From contig QQVI01000314.1 in the NCBI GenBank assembly GCA_003388545.1, forward strand, positions 1 to 35,411: 35,411 nt of DNA, in the 5' to 3' direction. A program made the translations under genes and the position numbers. The DNA comes from Actinomycetota bacterium. GTDB taxonomy: Bacteria > Actinomycetota > Acidimicrobiia > Spongiisociales > ZC4RG35. Under the pieces are notes generated by a model. The model worked only from the letters and a program-made list of their open reading frames with translations, made no database searches and had not been told where the DNA came from. Numbering within the stretch: position 1 is the first letter of the stretch; every line of letters begins with the position of its first letter. Positions 8,508 to 15,613 of this stretch are shown one piece after another.

Positions 8508-9417
8508 GAAGCATCGCCTCCCCCATGTCGGACGGCGTCTCTGCGACCACGATGCCGGCATCCTCCATCGCCGCGATCTTGGCCTCGGCCGTCCCCTTTC
8601 CACCCGACACGATTGCGCCGGCGTGCCCCATCCGCTTGCCGGGCGGGGCCGTAGTGCCCGCAATGAAACCCGCAACGGGAATGCTCACCGCGAGGGTTAC
8701 GAACTCGGCAGCCTCCTCCTCAGCCGTCCCCCCGATCTCTCCGATCATGATCACTCCCTCGGTCTCGTCGTCGGCCTCGAAGAGCTCTAGGACATCCACG
8801 AAGTTGGTCCCATTCACAGGGTCCCCTCCGATCCCGATTGCTGTGGTCTGGCCCAATCCGAGCTGCGTCAACTGATGAACGGCTTCGTAGGTCAGGGTTC
8901 CTGACCTGGACACCACGCCAATCTTGCCTCTCTCGTGGATGTAGCCGGGCATGATCCCGATCTTGCACTCCCCCGGTGTGATGACTCCGGGGCAATTGGG
9001 ACCGACCAGACGGGTATTCCCTCCCTGCAGGTACCGCTTCGCTTTGATCATGTCGGCGACAGGGATGCCTTCGGTGATTGCTACCACCAGATCCACGCCC
9101 GAGGCGGCAGCCTCCATAATGGCGTCTGCCGCAAATGGTGGTGGAACGTAGACGACCGATGCGTTGGCCCCAGTCTCGGCGACTGCCTCCTCCATGGTCC
9201 CGAAGATGGGAAGCTCGACGGAGAACTCGTCATCGCGGCCCGGTACGCCTGAGTGGTCCGTCTCGCCTTCGAAGGTCATGGTCGTCCCGGCGCGTGAGGG
9301 ATGAACGGCACCGACCATGTTGGTCCCGTATGCAATCGCCTTCTCCGTGTGGAATTGGCCCGTCTTGCCCAAGCCCTGGACGATCACCCTGGTGTTCTTG
9401 TCCACGAGAATGCTCAT
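8494..9417 (-). CDS. sucD: Succinate-CoA ligase, alpha subunit
   Basis: SucD carries the CoA-binding site and the active-site phosphohistidine of the enzyme that interconverts succinyl-CoA plus NDP and Pi with succinate plus NTP. Clear blocks are [94 protein letters not shown] and [17 protein letters not shown], the last with the catalytic His. The 307 residues exceed the usual 288-300. Compared with E. coli SucD, about 19 extra residues lie between AGTT and LPIFGT, and the N-terminal CoA-loop GFTGSQGTFH is the shorter GLGKTGQFH. Its ATG overlaps the sucC stop as ATGA. Confidence 0.97.
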   Translation of the reverse strand: MSILVDKNTRVIVQGLGKTGQFHTEKAIAYGTNMVGAVHPSRAGTTMTFEGETDHSGVPGRDDEFSVELPIFGTMEEAVAETGANASVVYVPPPFAADAIMEAAASGVDLVVAITEGIPVADMIKAKRYLQGGNTRLVGPNCPGVITPGECKIGIMPGYIHERGKIGVVSRSGTLTYEAVHQLTQLGLGQTTAIGIGGDPVNGTNFVDVLELFEADDETEGVIMIGEIGGTAEEEAAEFVTLAVSIPVAGFIAGTTAPPGKRMGHAGAIVSGGKGTAEAKIAAMEDAGIVVAETPSDMGEAMLRALG

Positions 9418-10646
9418 CGACTCTCCCCCGTCAGCTCGAGGATCTTCTCTGCTCCGTCTTTGAGGCTGTCTGCGCTGACCACCGAGAGATCGGACTCTTC
9501 GATGATCTGTTTGCCGAGCTCGACATTCGTCCCTTCGAGCCGGACCACGAGCGGTACCTGGAGGCCGACCCGCTCCACCGCCTCCACTATCCCGTTGGCG
9601 ATGACATCACATCGCATGATCCCCCCGAAGATGTTCACGAAGATCCCCTTGACGTTCTCGTCTTCAGTGATGATCTCGAAGGCTTTCGACACCTGGTCGG
9701 CGTCTGCTCCGCCACCCACGTCGAGGAAGTTCGCCGGCTCGCCTCCCACGGCCTTGATCGTGTCCATCGTGGCCATGGCGAGACCCGCCCCATTCACCAG
9801 GCAGCCGATGGTGCCGTCCAGCTTGATGTAGCTCAACCCGGCAGCCTTGGCCTCGAGCTCGGCAGGATCCTCCTCGGTCGGATCTCGCATCTCGGCGACA
9901 TCCGGATGGCGATACAAAGCGTTGTCGTCGAAGGCCATCTTCCCGTCGAGGGCCATCACATCGCCTGACGTCGTCACGACCAGCGGGTTGATCTCGATGA
10001 GATCGGTGTCCATCTCAGAAGCCATCTTGGACAAGAGAGTCACGAACTTCCCAAAGTTCTTGGCTGCATCGCCTTCGAGCTCCAGACCCTGGGCCAGGGC
10101 ATTGGCCTGGAATGGCAAGAGGCCGACCGCAGGGTCAATCTCCTGACGCAGGATCTTCTCCGGCGTCTCCTCGGCGACCTTCTCGATCTCGACACCACCC
10201 TCGGTGGAGGCCATGACGATGTTGCGACCAACCGAGCGATCGAGGAGGACGGCAAGGTAGAGCTCCCGGTCGATGTCGATCCCCTGTTCGAGATAGAGCC
10301 GATTGACGACCTTCCCGTCCTCGCCGGTCTGCACCGTGACGAGGGTCGATCCGAGCATCTTGCCGGCGAGGTCGCGCACAGCTTCCTCGGCCGCCTCGAC
10401 GCCCCCATCGATCCCGGCAGTGATCACGTTCACCCCGCGGACGTCGGGATGCTCCTTGAAAGTTCCCTTCCCCCGCCCACCGGCATGAATCTGCGATTTG
10501 AGCACGACGACTGGGTTCCCCGTCGACTCGATCAGCTTGCGGACTGCGCCGACTGCCTCGTCGACGGTCGTGGCCATCTGGCCGTCGGGCACCGGTATGC
10601 CTCTGCCGCCCATCAGCTGTTTGGCCTGATATTCGTGAATCTTCAA
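9414..10646 (-). CDS. sucC: Succinate-CoA ligase, beta subunit
   Basis: SucC is the nucleotide-binding partner of SucD in the TCA cycle. It begins [19 protein letters not shown], the canonical ATP-grasp N-terminus, and contains [44 protein letters not shown] and [15 protein letters not shown]; the C-terminal ligase-CoA domain has FLDVGGGAD and [19 protein letters not shown]. The frame extends upstream of 10646, but TTG at 10646 directly precedes KIHEY and has a strong GAAGGAAGGA ribosome-binding site 5-7 nt before it, so it is the start. The TTG overlaps the TGA of the upstream B12-domain gene as TTGA, indicating translational coupling. The 410 residues are slightly longer than the E. coli protein (388). 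Confidence 0.97.
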   Translation of the reverse strand: MKIHEYQAKQLMGGRGIPVPDGQMATTVDEAVGAVRKLIESTGNPVVVLKSQIHAGGRGKGTFKEHPDVRGVNVITAGIDGGVEAAEEAVRDLAGKMLGSTLVTVQTGEDGKVVNRLYLEQGIDIDRELYLAVLLDRSVGRNIVMASTEGGVEIEKVAEETPEKILRQEIDPAVGLLPFQANALAQGLELEGDAAKNFGKFVTLLSKMASEMDTDLIEINPLVVTTSGDVMALDGKMAFDDNALYRHPDVAEMRDPTEEDPAELEAKAAGLSYIKLDGTIGCLVNGAGLAMATMDTIKAVGGEPANFLDVGGGADADQVSKAFEIITEDENVKGIFVNIFGGIMRCDVIANGIVEAVERVGLQVPLVVRLEGTNVELGKQIIEESDLSVVSADSLKDGAEKILELTGESR

Positions 10647-11056
10647 CTGGTTCCTTCCTTCTCGAGCCTGGACGGGACGTTCTCGGCCACCCACTCGGTG
10701 ATTCGATCGAGGGGTGTGCCAGGTGTGAAGACCATCACGATCCCCGCCTCCCTCAGCATCTCGTGATCCGCATCCGGGATCACACCGCCGCCGAACACGA
10801 CGATGTCACCGGCGTCCCGCGAGGCGAGCTGATTGACCACCTGGGGGAAGAGGGTCTTGTGCGCCCCCGAAAGTGAGGAGAGCCCCACGGCGTCCACATC
10901 CTCCTGGACCGCCGTCTCCGCAATCTGAGAGGGCGTCTGATGCAAGCCGGAGTAGATGACCTCATGACCGGCATCTCGCAGCGCCCTGGCGATGACCTTC
11001 GCCCCGCGATCGTGGCCGTCGAGACCTGGCTTGGCAATAAGAATCCTGCGGGGCAT
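10643..11056 (-). CDS. Stand-alone cobalamin-binding subunit of methylmalonyl-CoA mutase type
   Basis: The 137-residue protein is a single B12-binding domain. [13 protein letters not shown] contains the DxHxxG motif whose His replaces dimethylbenzimidazole as the lower cobalt ligand. [10 protein letters not shown] supplies the Ser-containing SxL segment, and [12 protein letters not shown] the GG motif near the nucleotide tail. Such domains form the small subunit of two-part adenosylcobalamin mutases (methylmalonyl-, ethylmalonyl- or isobutyryl-CoA mutase); the catalytic large subunit must lie elsewhere. Its TTGA overlap with sucC, the enzyme that uses succinyl-CoA, favours methylmalonyl-CoA mutase, but that is inference from context. 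It is the first gene of the operon, with a TACGCT box 11 nt upstream. Confidence 0.9.
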   Translation of the reverse strand: MPRRILIAKPGLDGHDRGAKVIARALRDAGHEVIYSGLHQTPSQIAETAVQEDVDAVGLSSLSGAHKTLFPQVVNQLASRDAGDIVVFGGGVIPDADHEMLREAGIVMVFTPGTPLDRITEWVAENVPSRLEKEGTS

Positions 11057-11067
11057 TCCGGGTTGGA

Positions 11068-11073
11068 AGCGTA
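11068..11073 (-). promoter_or_regulatory. Putative -10 box (TACGCT) for the B12-domain/sucCD operon
   Basis: TACGCT on the minus strand lies 11 nt before the ATG at 11056, implying a leader of only a few bases. No good -35 was found. It lies between the gene and repeat copy B. Confidence 0.3.
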
Positions 11074-11107
11074 GTTGCCTACCTCTGGCCAGGAGAATCG
11101 TGTCCCG

Positions 11108-11223
11108 TTCCTTAGGTTCTCCGTCTCATATATGAGTCGTCAGGGAAATAGAACAAGACCTGTGGCCGGGGCGCTTGAACCGAACTCCCTGCATATCAAA
11201 TGTGAGACGCCATACCTAAGGAA
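11108..11223 (-). repeat. 116-bp inverted-terminus repeat element, copy B
   Basis: The element runs from TTCCTTAGGTT (11108) to ATACCTAAGGAA (11212-11223) on the plus strand, so it is in minus orientation by the left-end definition. It has the same 116-bp length as copies A and C, the terminal inverted repeat, and the CTCATATATGAG palindrome at its right end. Its core is the most diverged of the three full copies. It fills most of the 218-bp divergent gap between the sucCD operon and tal; the remaining sequence holds the two promoter-like boxes. Confidence 0.82.
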
Positions 11224-11261
11224 TGCTCAAGGGGCCAGCTCGGGGAAGCCCCGCGATCCCC

Positions 11262-11267
11262 TACGCT
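11262..11267 (+). promoter_or_regulatory. Putative -10 box (TACGCT) for tal, leaderless type
   Basis: TACGCT lies 7 nt before the tal ATG at 11275, the expected placement for a transcript starting at or next to the start codon. A GGGGA tract also lies immediately before the ATG but is too close to act as a normal ribosome-binding site. No convincing -35. Confidence 0.4.
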
Positions 11268-11274
11268 TGGGGAC

Positions 11275-12372
11275 ATGACAAAGTCGAATCTTCATGGTCT
11301 GGCCGCAGCTGGTGTGAGCATCTGGTCGGATCAGATCAGCAGGGAGATGCTCGACAGCGCCGAGCTGTCACGCAGGATCGAGGAGGACGCCGTCACCGGT
11401 GTGACGTCGAACCCGTCCATATTCGAGAAGGCGATCGTCGACACAACCGACTACGACGACGAGCTGCACTCGTTGAAGGAGGCCGGAGCCGAGGCCGAAG
11501 ACATCGTCAAGACTCTCATGGCAAACGATCTGCTCAGAGCCTGCGACGAGTTGCTCCACGTCTACAACGAGACGAAAGGCACCGACGGCTTCGTGTCGGT
11601 CGAAGTGTCACCTCTTCTCGCCTACGACACTGAGGCGAGCATCGCCGAAGCCCGCGATTGGTCGAAGCAGATCGGTAGGCCGAATCTCCTCGTCAAGATC
11701 CCGGCCACGCCCGAAGGCATCCCAGCCATCGAGCAATGCATCGCCGAGGGCATCTCCATAAACGTCACCCTGATCTTCGGATTGGAGCGATACCGCGAGG
11801 TCATGGACGCCTATGTAACGGGGCTCGAGAGGTTTCGCGATTCCGGTGGCGACATATCGAAGGTGTTCTCGGTGGCGTCCTTCTTCGTCTCACGGTTCGA
11901 CACCGAAGTAGACAGCCGCCTCGAGGAGCATGGCTCGCATGAGGCCGACGAGCTCCTCGGTGTCACCGCGGTGGCCAATGCCCGGGCAGCCTACGGCGAC
12001 TACGAGGTGTTCTTCTCCTCCGACCGCTTCAAGGCCCTCGAGAGGGAAGGCGCCCGACGGCAGAAGCCGCTGTGGGCATCCACGTCGACCAAGAACCCCG
12101 ACTATTCCGATCTGCTGTATGTCGAGAGCCTCGTTGTCCCTGACACCGTCAACACGATGCCTATCGACACGATCGACGCCTACCAGGATCATGGGGATCC
12201 ATCACCGGAGCGCTTCACCGCCGTCGATATCGAGAAGGCACGTGTCGACCTGGCCCGGCTGCAATCGTTGGGAATCGACTACGCCGACGTGGTTCAGACC
12301 CTGGAAGACGAGGGTGTCGAGAAGTTCTCGAAGAGCTGGAACGAGCTGCTGGAACGGGTGGAGGAGGCCTAG
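11275..12372 (+). CDS. tal: Transaldolase
   Basis: Transaldolase moves a dihydroxyacetone unit between sugar phosphates in the non-oxidative pentose phosphate pathway. The 365-residue product has the actinobacterial/cyanobacterial length. It opens with GVSIWSDQISREML, carries the family signature GVTSNPSIFEKAI near residue 42, and has the Schiff-base Lys in PNLLVKIPATPEGIPAI. Further blocks are GISINVTLIFGLERYREV, VASFFVSRFDTEVD, and LWASTSTKNPDYSDLLYVE. It stands alone, divergent from the sucCD operon across repeat copy B. It converges on pcrA with only 12 bases between stop codons and no visible terminator hairpin there. Confidence 0.97.
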   Translation: MTKSNLHGLAAAGVSIWSDQISREMLDSAELSRRIEEDAVTGVTSNPSIFEKAIVDTTDYDDELHSLKEAGAEAEDIVKTLMANDLLRACDELLHVYNETKGTDGFVSVEVSPLLAYDTEASIAEARDWSKQIGRPNLLVKIPATPEGIPAIEQCIAEGISINVTLIFGLERYREVMDAYVTGLERFRDSGGDISKVFSVASFFVSRFDTEVDSRLEEHGSHEADELLGVTAVANARAAYGDYEVFFSSDRFKALEREGARRQKPLWASTSTKNPDYSDLLYVESLVVPDTVNTMPIDTIDAYQDHGDPSPERFTAVDIEKARVDLARLQSLGIDYADVVQTLEDEGVEKFSKSWNELLERVEEA

Positions 12373-12384
12373 AGAGCCCCTGAC

Positions 12385-14616
12385 TTAGGCCCGCTCCAAC
12401 GGAGCCCAAGCCAGTAGCAGCCGCTTCTTGCCCTGGGTGTCGAACATGACCTCGGCCTCGGCGCGATCGCCCTGACCGACGATCTCCCGAACCGTTCCCA
12501 GCCCCCACTTGTCATGACGGACCCGATCCCCGGCAGCTATCTGGGACGGATCCACCTGGACCCGTGGCCCCTTGGCCGAAGCCCGGTCGACGGGTGAGCG
12601 CCGCTGCCTCTTGCCAGCTTTCTTGACCAGCTCGTCCGGAACCTCCTTGAGGAATCGCGAAGGCGGGTTGTAGTTGGAGCCGCCGAAGAGCATGCGGCTC
12701 CAAGCAGAAGTGAGGAAGAGATGGTCCTGGGCTCGGGTGATGCCGACATAGGCGAGACGACGCTCCTCTTCTAGCTCGGCCGGATCCCCCAGCGAGCGCA
12801 TGTGAGGGAAGACTCCATCTTCCATCCCGACCACGAAGACGATCGGGAACTCCAGGCCTTTGGCGGTGTGCAGCGTCATCAGCGTGACCGCGCCCGCTCC
12901 TTCCTCCCATTCGTCGATGTCGGCGACGAGAGCCGTCGACTCCAGGAAGATCTCGAGTCGGCGCAGATTGTCGAGCTTGTCGAATTCCTCGTCTCCGATG
13001 ATGGCGCCTTCATTCGAGCTCTCGAATTCGGAGGCGACTCCCACCAGCTCACGAAGGTTCTCCACCCTCCCCATGGCCTCGATGGTCTTCTCGGCATCCA
13101 AAGAGGCAACGAGGCCCGTGTCGTCCAGCACCGCCTGAACCGCGCCTTCGACACCGAACTCCTTTGCCTTGTCGCGGATCAGGTCGAGGATCGCGACGAA
13201 CTCGGCGACTGCGCTGTGAGCCCGAGAATTGAGCTGGCTGATCTCGGTGACCCTTCGCAGCGCATCTGCGAAGGTGATCCCATTGGCCTGCGCGAACCGG
13301 TCGACATGGGCCAGGGTCGTGGCCCCGATCCCCCTCCTCGGCTCGTTGATGATCCTCTTCACCGACACCTCGTCGTCGGGGTTGATGATCGCCCTGAGAT
13401 AGGCGACGGCGTCCTTGATCTCCTTGCGGTCGTAGAACTTGACCGACCCGACAACGGTGTACGGGATCCCCCGGCGAACGAATACATCTTCGATGACACG
13501 CGACATGGCGTTCGTCCGGTAGAACACCGCTATGTCGGCGAGGTTGAATCCTTGTTTCTGCAGGCGCTCGATCTCATCGACGACGAAACCCGCCTCGTCG
13601 TGCTCATCCTCGGCCTCGTAGCGGATGATGGCCTCGCCCTGGCCCCGATCGGACCACAGGTTCTTCGGTGTTCGACTGGTGTTGTTGGCGATCACGCTGT
13701 TGGCCGCATTGAGGATCGTCTCGGTCGACCGGTAGTTCTGGTCGAGGATGACCACACGCGCATCCGGATAGTCCTTTTCGAAGTCCCGGATGTTCCTGAT
13801 GTCGGCCCCCCGGAACTTGTAGATCGACTGGTCGGAGTCACCGACGACGCAGAGGTTGCGGTGCTTCCCGGTGAGCTGTTTCACCAGCATGTACTGAGCC
13901 CGGTTGGTGTCCTGGTACTCGTCGACGAGGACGTAGCGGAAGCGCTCCTGGTACTGCTCGAGCACATCGGGGAACGCCCCGAACAGTTCGACCGTGATCA
14001 TGAGGAGGTCGTCGAAGTCCATGGCCGAGGCCGAGAGCAGCCTCTGCTGGTACAGGCGGTAGACGTCGGCGACCTGCTCGTGATAGAACCCGTCGCTCTG
14101 GTCGGCGAACGAGTCGAAGTCCACGAGATCGTTCTTGGCCTTGGAGATGGCGGCCTTGATCTGCCTCGGCGGGAACCGCTTCGTGTCCATGTCGAGATCG
14201 TTGAGCACGATCTTTATGAGCCGCAGCGAGTCTGCCTCGTCGTAAATCGAGAAGCCCGACTTGTACCCGAGACGGGATGCTTCGCGCCTGAGGATGCGGA
14301 CGCAGGCCGAATGGAATGTCGAGACCCACATCGAGTTGACCATCCCGCCGACGAGGTGGCCGACCCGCCCCTTCATCTCGTCGGCCGCCTTGTTCGTGAA
14401 AGTGATCGCCAGGATCGACGAAGGGGCGACGTTGTGGTCGCGGATGAGGTGGGCGATGCGATACGTTAGGACCCGGGTCTTACCGGACCCTGCGCCCGCC
14501 ACGACGAGGACTGGGCCCTCGGTGGCAGCTACTGCCTCGCGCTGGGTCGGATTCAGATCCCGAAACAGCGGCGAGTCAGCCGGCACATCATCGAGGAACC
14601 ACTCTGCCTGCTGCAT
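12385..14616 (-). CDS. pcrA: ATP-dependent DNA helicase, UvrD/PcrA type
   Basis: This 743-residue superfamily 1 helicase unwinds DNA 3' to 5' in nucleotide-excision repair, replication restart and removal of stalled complexes. The motifs are in order: Q-motif LNPTQREAV, Walker A VAGAGSGKTRVL near residue 40, Ia TFTNKAADEM, Walker B VDEYQDTN, III GDSDQSIYKFRGAD, IV LDQNYRST, V TLHTAKGLEFPIVFVVGMEDG, VI RRLAYVGITRAQ. The C-terminal segment GDRVRHDKWGLGTV is typical of PcrA rather than Rep. The ATG at 14616 follows a TACTAT -10 box by 8 nt. It lies 47 nt downstream of the histidine kinase gene, with its own promoter and an inverted repeat in that gap. Confidence 0.97.
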   Translation of the reverse strand: MQQAEWFLDDVPADSPLFRDLNPTQREAVAATEGPVLVVAGAGSGKTRVLTYRIAHLIRDHNVAPSSILAITFTNKAADEMKGRVGHLVGGMVNSMWVSTFHSACVRILRREASRLGYKSGFSIYDEADSLRLIKIVLNDLDMDTKRFPPRQIKAAISKAKNDLVDFDSFADQSDGFYHEQVADVYRLYQQRLLSASAMDFDDLLMITVELFGAFPDVLEQYQERFRYVLVDEYQDTNRAQYMLVKQLTGKHRNLCVVGDSDQSIYKFRGADIRNIRDFEKDYPDARVVILDQNYRSTETILNAANSVIANNTSRTPKNLWSDRGQGEAIIRYEAEDEHDEAGFVVDEIERLQKQGFNLADIAVFYRTNAMSRVIEDVFVRRGIPYTVVGSVKFYDRKEIKDAVAYLRAIINPDDEVSVKRIINEPRRGIGATTLAHVDRFAQANGITFADALRRVTEISQLNSRAHSAVAEFVAILDLIRDKAKEFGVEGAVQAVLDDTGLVASLDAEKTIEAMGRVENLRELVGVASEFESSNEGAIIGDEEFDKLDNLRRLEIFLESTALVADIDEWEEGAGAVTLMTLHTAKGLEFPIVFVVGMEDGVFPHMRSLGDPAELEEERRLAYVGITRAQDHLFLTSAWSRMLFGGSNYNPPSRFLKEVPDELVKKAGKRQRRSPVDRASAKGPRVQVDPSQIAAGDRVRHDKWGLGTVREIVGQGDRAEAEVMFDTQGKKRLLLAWAPLERA

Positions 14617-14624
14617 CCAGCGTG

Positions 14625-14655
14625 ATAGTACCGGCTGGGACCGACTGAATCACAA
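14625..14655 (-). promoter_or_regulatory. Putative pcrA promoter (TTGTGA - 19 nt - TACTAT)
   Basis: On the minus strand TACTAT (14625-14630) lies 8 nt before the pcrA ATG, a close match to the sigma-70 -10 consensus. A TTGTGA (14650-14655) sits 19 nt further up, slightly long for a -35. The arrangement again implies a very short or absent 5' leader. Confidence 0.45.
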
Positions 14656-14664
14656 ACGTGTGAT
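14649..14664. promoter_or_regulatory. 16-bp perfect inverted repeat over the pcrA -35 region (possible operator)
   Basis: ATCACA-AACG-TGTGAT is a perfect 6-4-6 inverted repeat covering the putative -35 and touching the histidine kinase stop codon. Its position is right for a repressor or activator site. It is not the mycobacterial LexA box (TCGAAC-N4-GTTCGA). No further copy was noticed in the window. Confidence 0.35.
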
Positions 14665-15569
14665 CACGGGTTGTTCGCGACGAGGTCGTCCACGTCGACT
14701 TCGGCGCCGCCAAGGGCCTCGGGCTCGCCGGGCCGGCCATCTCCTTCGAACACCCTTCGCTTGAGGGGAAGGGAGTAGCAGAAGCGGGCGCCGGTCGGGA
14801 ACCTCCGCTCGTACCAGACATCGCCGCCCATGGCCCGAGCGAGCCGCCGAGCGATGGGGAGGCCAAGGCCGATACCCGTGCTCTCACGCGCATCACCCTT
14901 GGAGACCTGTTCGAAGTTCTCGAAGACCCTCTTGGTCTCCTCGTCCGGCACGCCCGGACCGTTGTCGGCGATGATCACCATGTACTGGTCCCCCATCACG
15001 AAACCTTCCACCATGATCTGGTCGCCGCCGTACTTCCGGGCGTTCTCGAGGAGGTTTCGCAGCGTCTGCTGCACCCGGCGCTTGTCCGCCTTGACCCGGA
15101 CACCCTCGGGGAGCGTGACCTCGGCGATCTTGCCACCGCCGGTCGGGAACACCATGGCCGAAACGTCTTCGATCAGCTGACCCAGATCGAACAGCTCCGG
15201 GTAGAACCGCATCCGGTTTGCTTCGAGCCTCGGGATGACGAGCACGTCCTCGACCAGGTCTCCGAGATACACGGCCTGGACGTTGATGATGTTGAGGAAC
15301 TCGTCTACTTCGGCCTCGGGAAGCTCCTTCCAGCCATGGACGAGGGTGTCGGCAAAACCTGCGATGGAAGTGAGCGGGGTCCGCAGCTCGTGGCTTACCA
15401 GAGCGACGAAGTCGTTCTTGATGGTGTGGGCCTCCTCGGAGAGCCGCAGGACTTCTTTCTCGCGCTTGCGCCCGGCCGCCGTGATCCGCAGGGCGACGAT
15501 GACCGCAGCGAGACCCACTATCGGGAGTGCGTACGCCACCAGGTCGGGAAGACGCGGCAACTCAAGCAT
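14664..15569 (-). CDS. Membrane sensor histidine kinase
   Basis: The product of about 301 residues has one N-terminal membrane helix (residues 9-31), a short coiled linker, a HisKA domain with phospho-acceptor His60 in FVALVSHELRTPLTSIAGFADTL, and a HATPase domain with N-box LRNLLENARKYG, G1 ADNGPGVPD, F-box VFENFEQVSKGD and G2 GIGLGLPIARRLARAMGG. No extracytoplasmic sensor, PAS or HAMP domain is visible, so it probably senses through the membrane or a partner. The frame is open to 15740, but the extra part is Arg-rich and crosses the end of the CheA-like gene; ATG 15569 (or GTG 15572) before LELPRLPDL is chosen. It follows the CheA-REC hybrid by 44 nt, suggesting a shared operon and pathway. 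No separate response-regulator transcription factor is nearby. Confidence 0.88.
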   Translation of the reverse strand: MLELPRLPDLVAYALPIVGLAAVIVALRITAAGRKREKEVLRLSEEAHTIKNDFVALVSHELRTPLTSIAGFADTLVHGWKELPEAEVDEFLNIINVQAVYLGDLVEDVLVIPRLEANRMRFYPELFDLGQLIEDVSAMVFPTGGGKIAEVTLPEGVRVKADKRRVQQTLRNLLENARKYGGDQIMVEGFVMGDQYMVIIADNGPGVPDEETKRVFENFEQVSKGDARESTGIGLGLPIARRLARAMGGDVWYERRFPTGARFCYSLPLKRRVFEGDGRPGEPEALGGAEVDVDDLVANNP

Positions 15570-15613
15570 CACTATCAGAGTATCGGCAGGCTGGAGACGT
15601 AATTGAGATTTAG

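Noticed and set aside
12373-12384. Bidirectional terminator between tal and pcrA
   Set aside because: The 12-bp gap and nearby bases show no stem followed by a T-run on either strand.
12802-14469. Long open frame on the plus strand (555 codons)
   Set aside because: It is antisense to pcrA, whose helicase motifs are all in the minus frame. The translation is Asp/Glu/Val/Arg-rich with no domain. Similar shadows occur opposite DUF2207 (4811-6109), nuoM (31682-32626) and nuoL (33235-34455).
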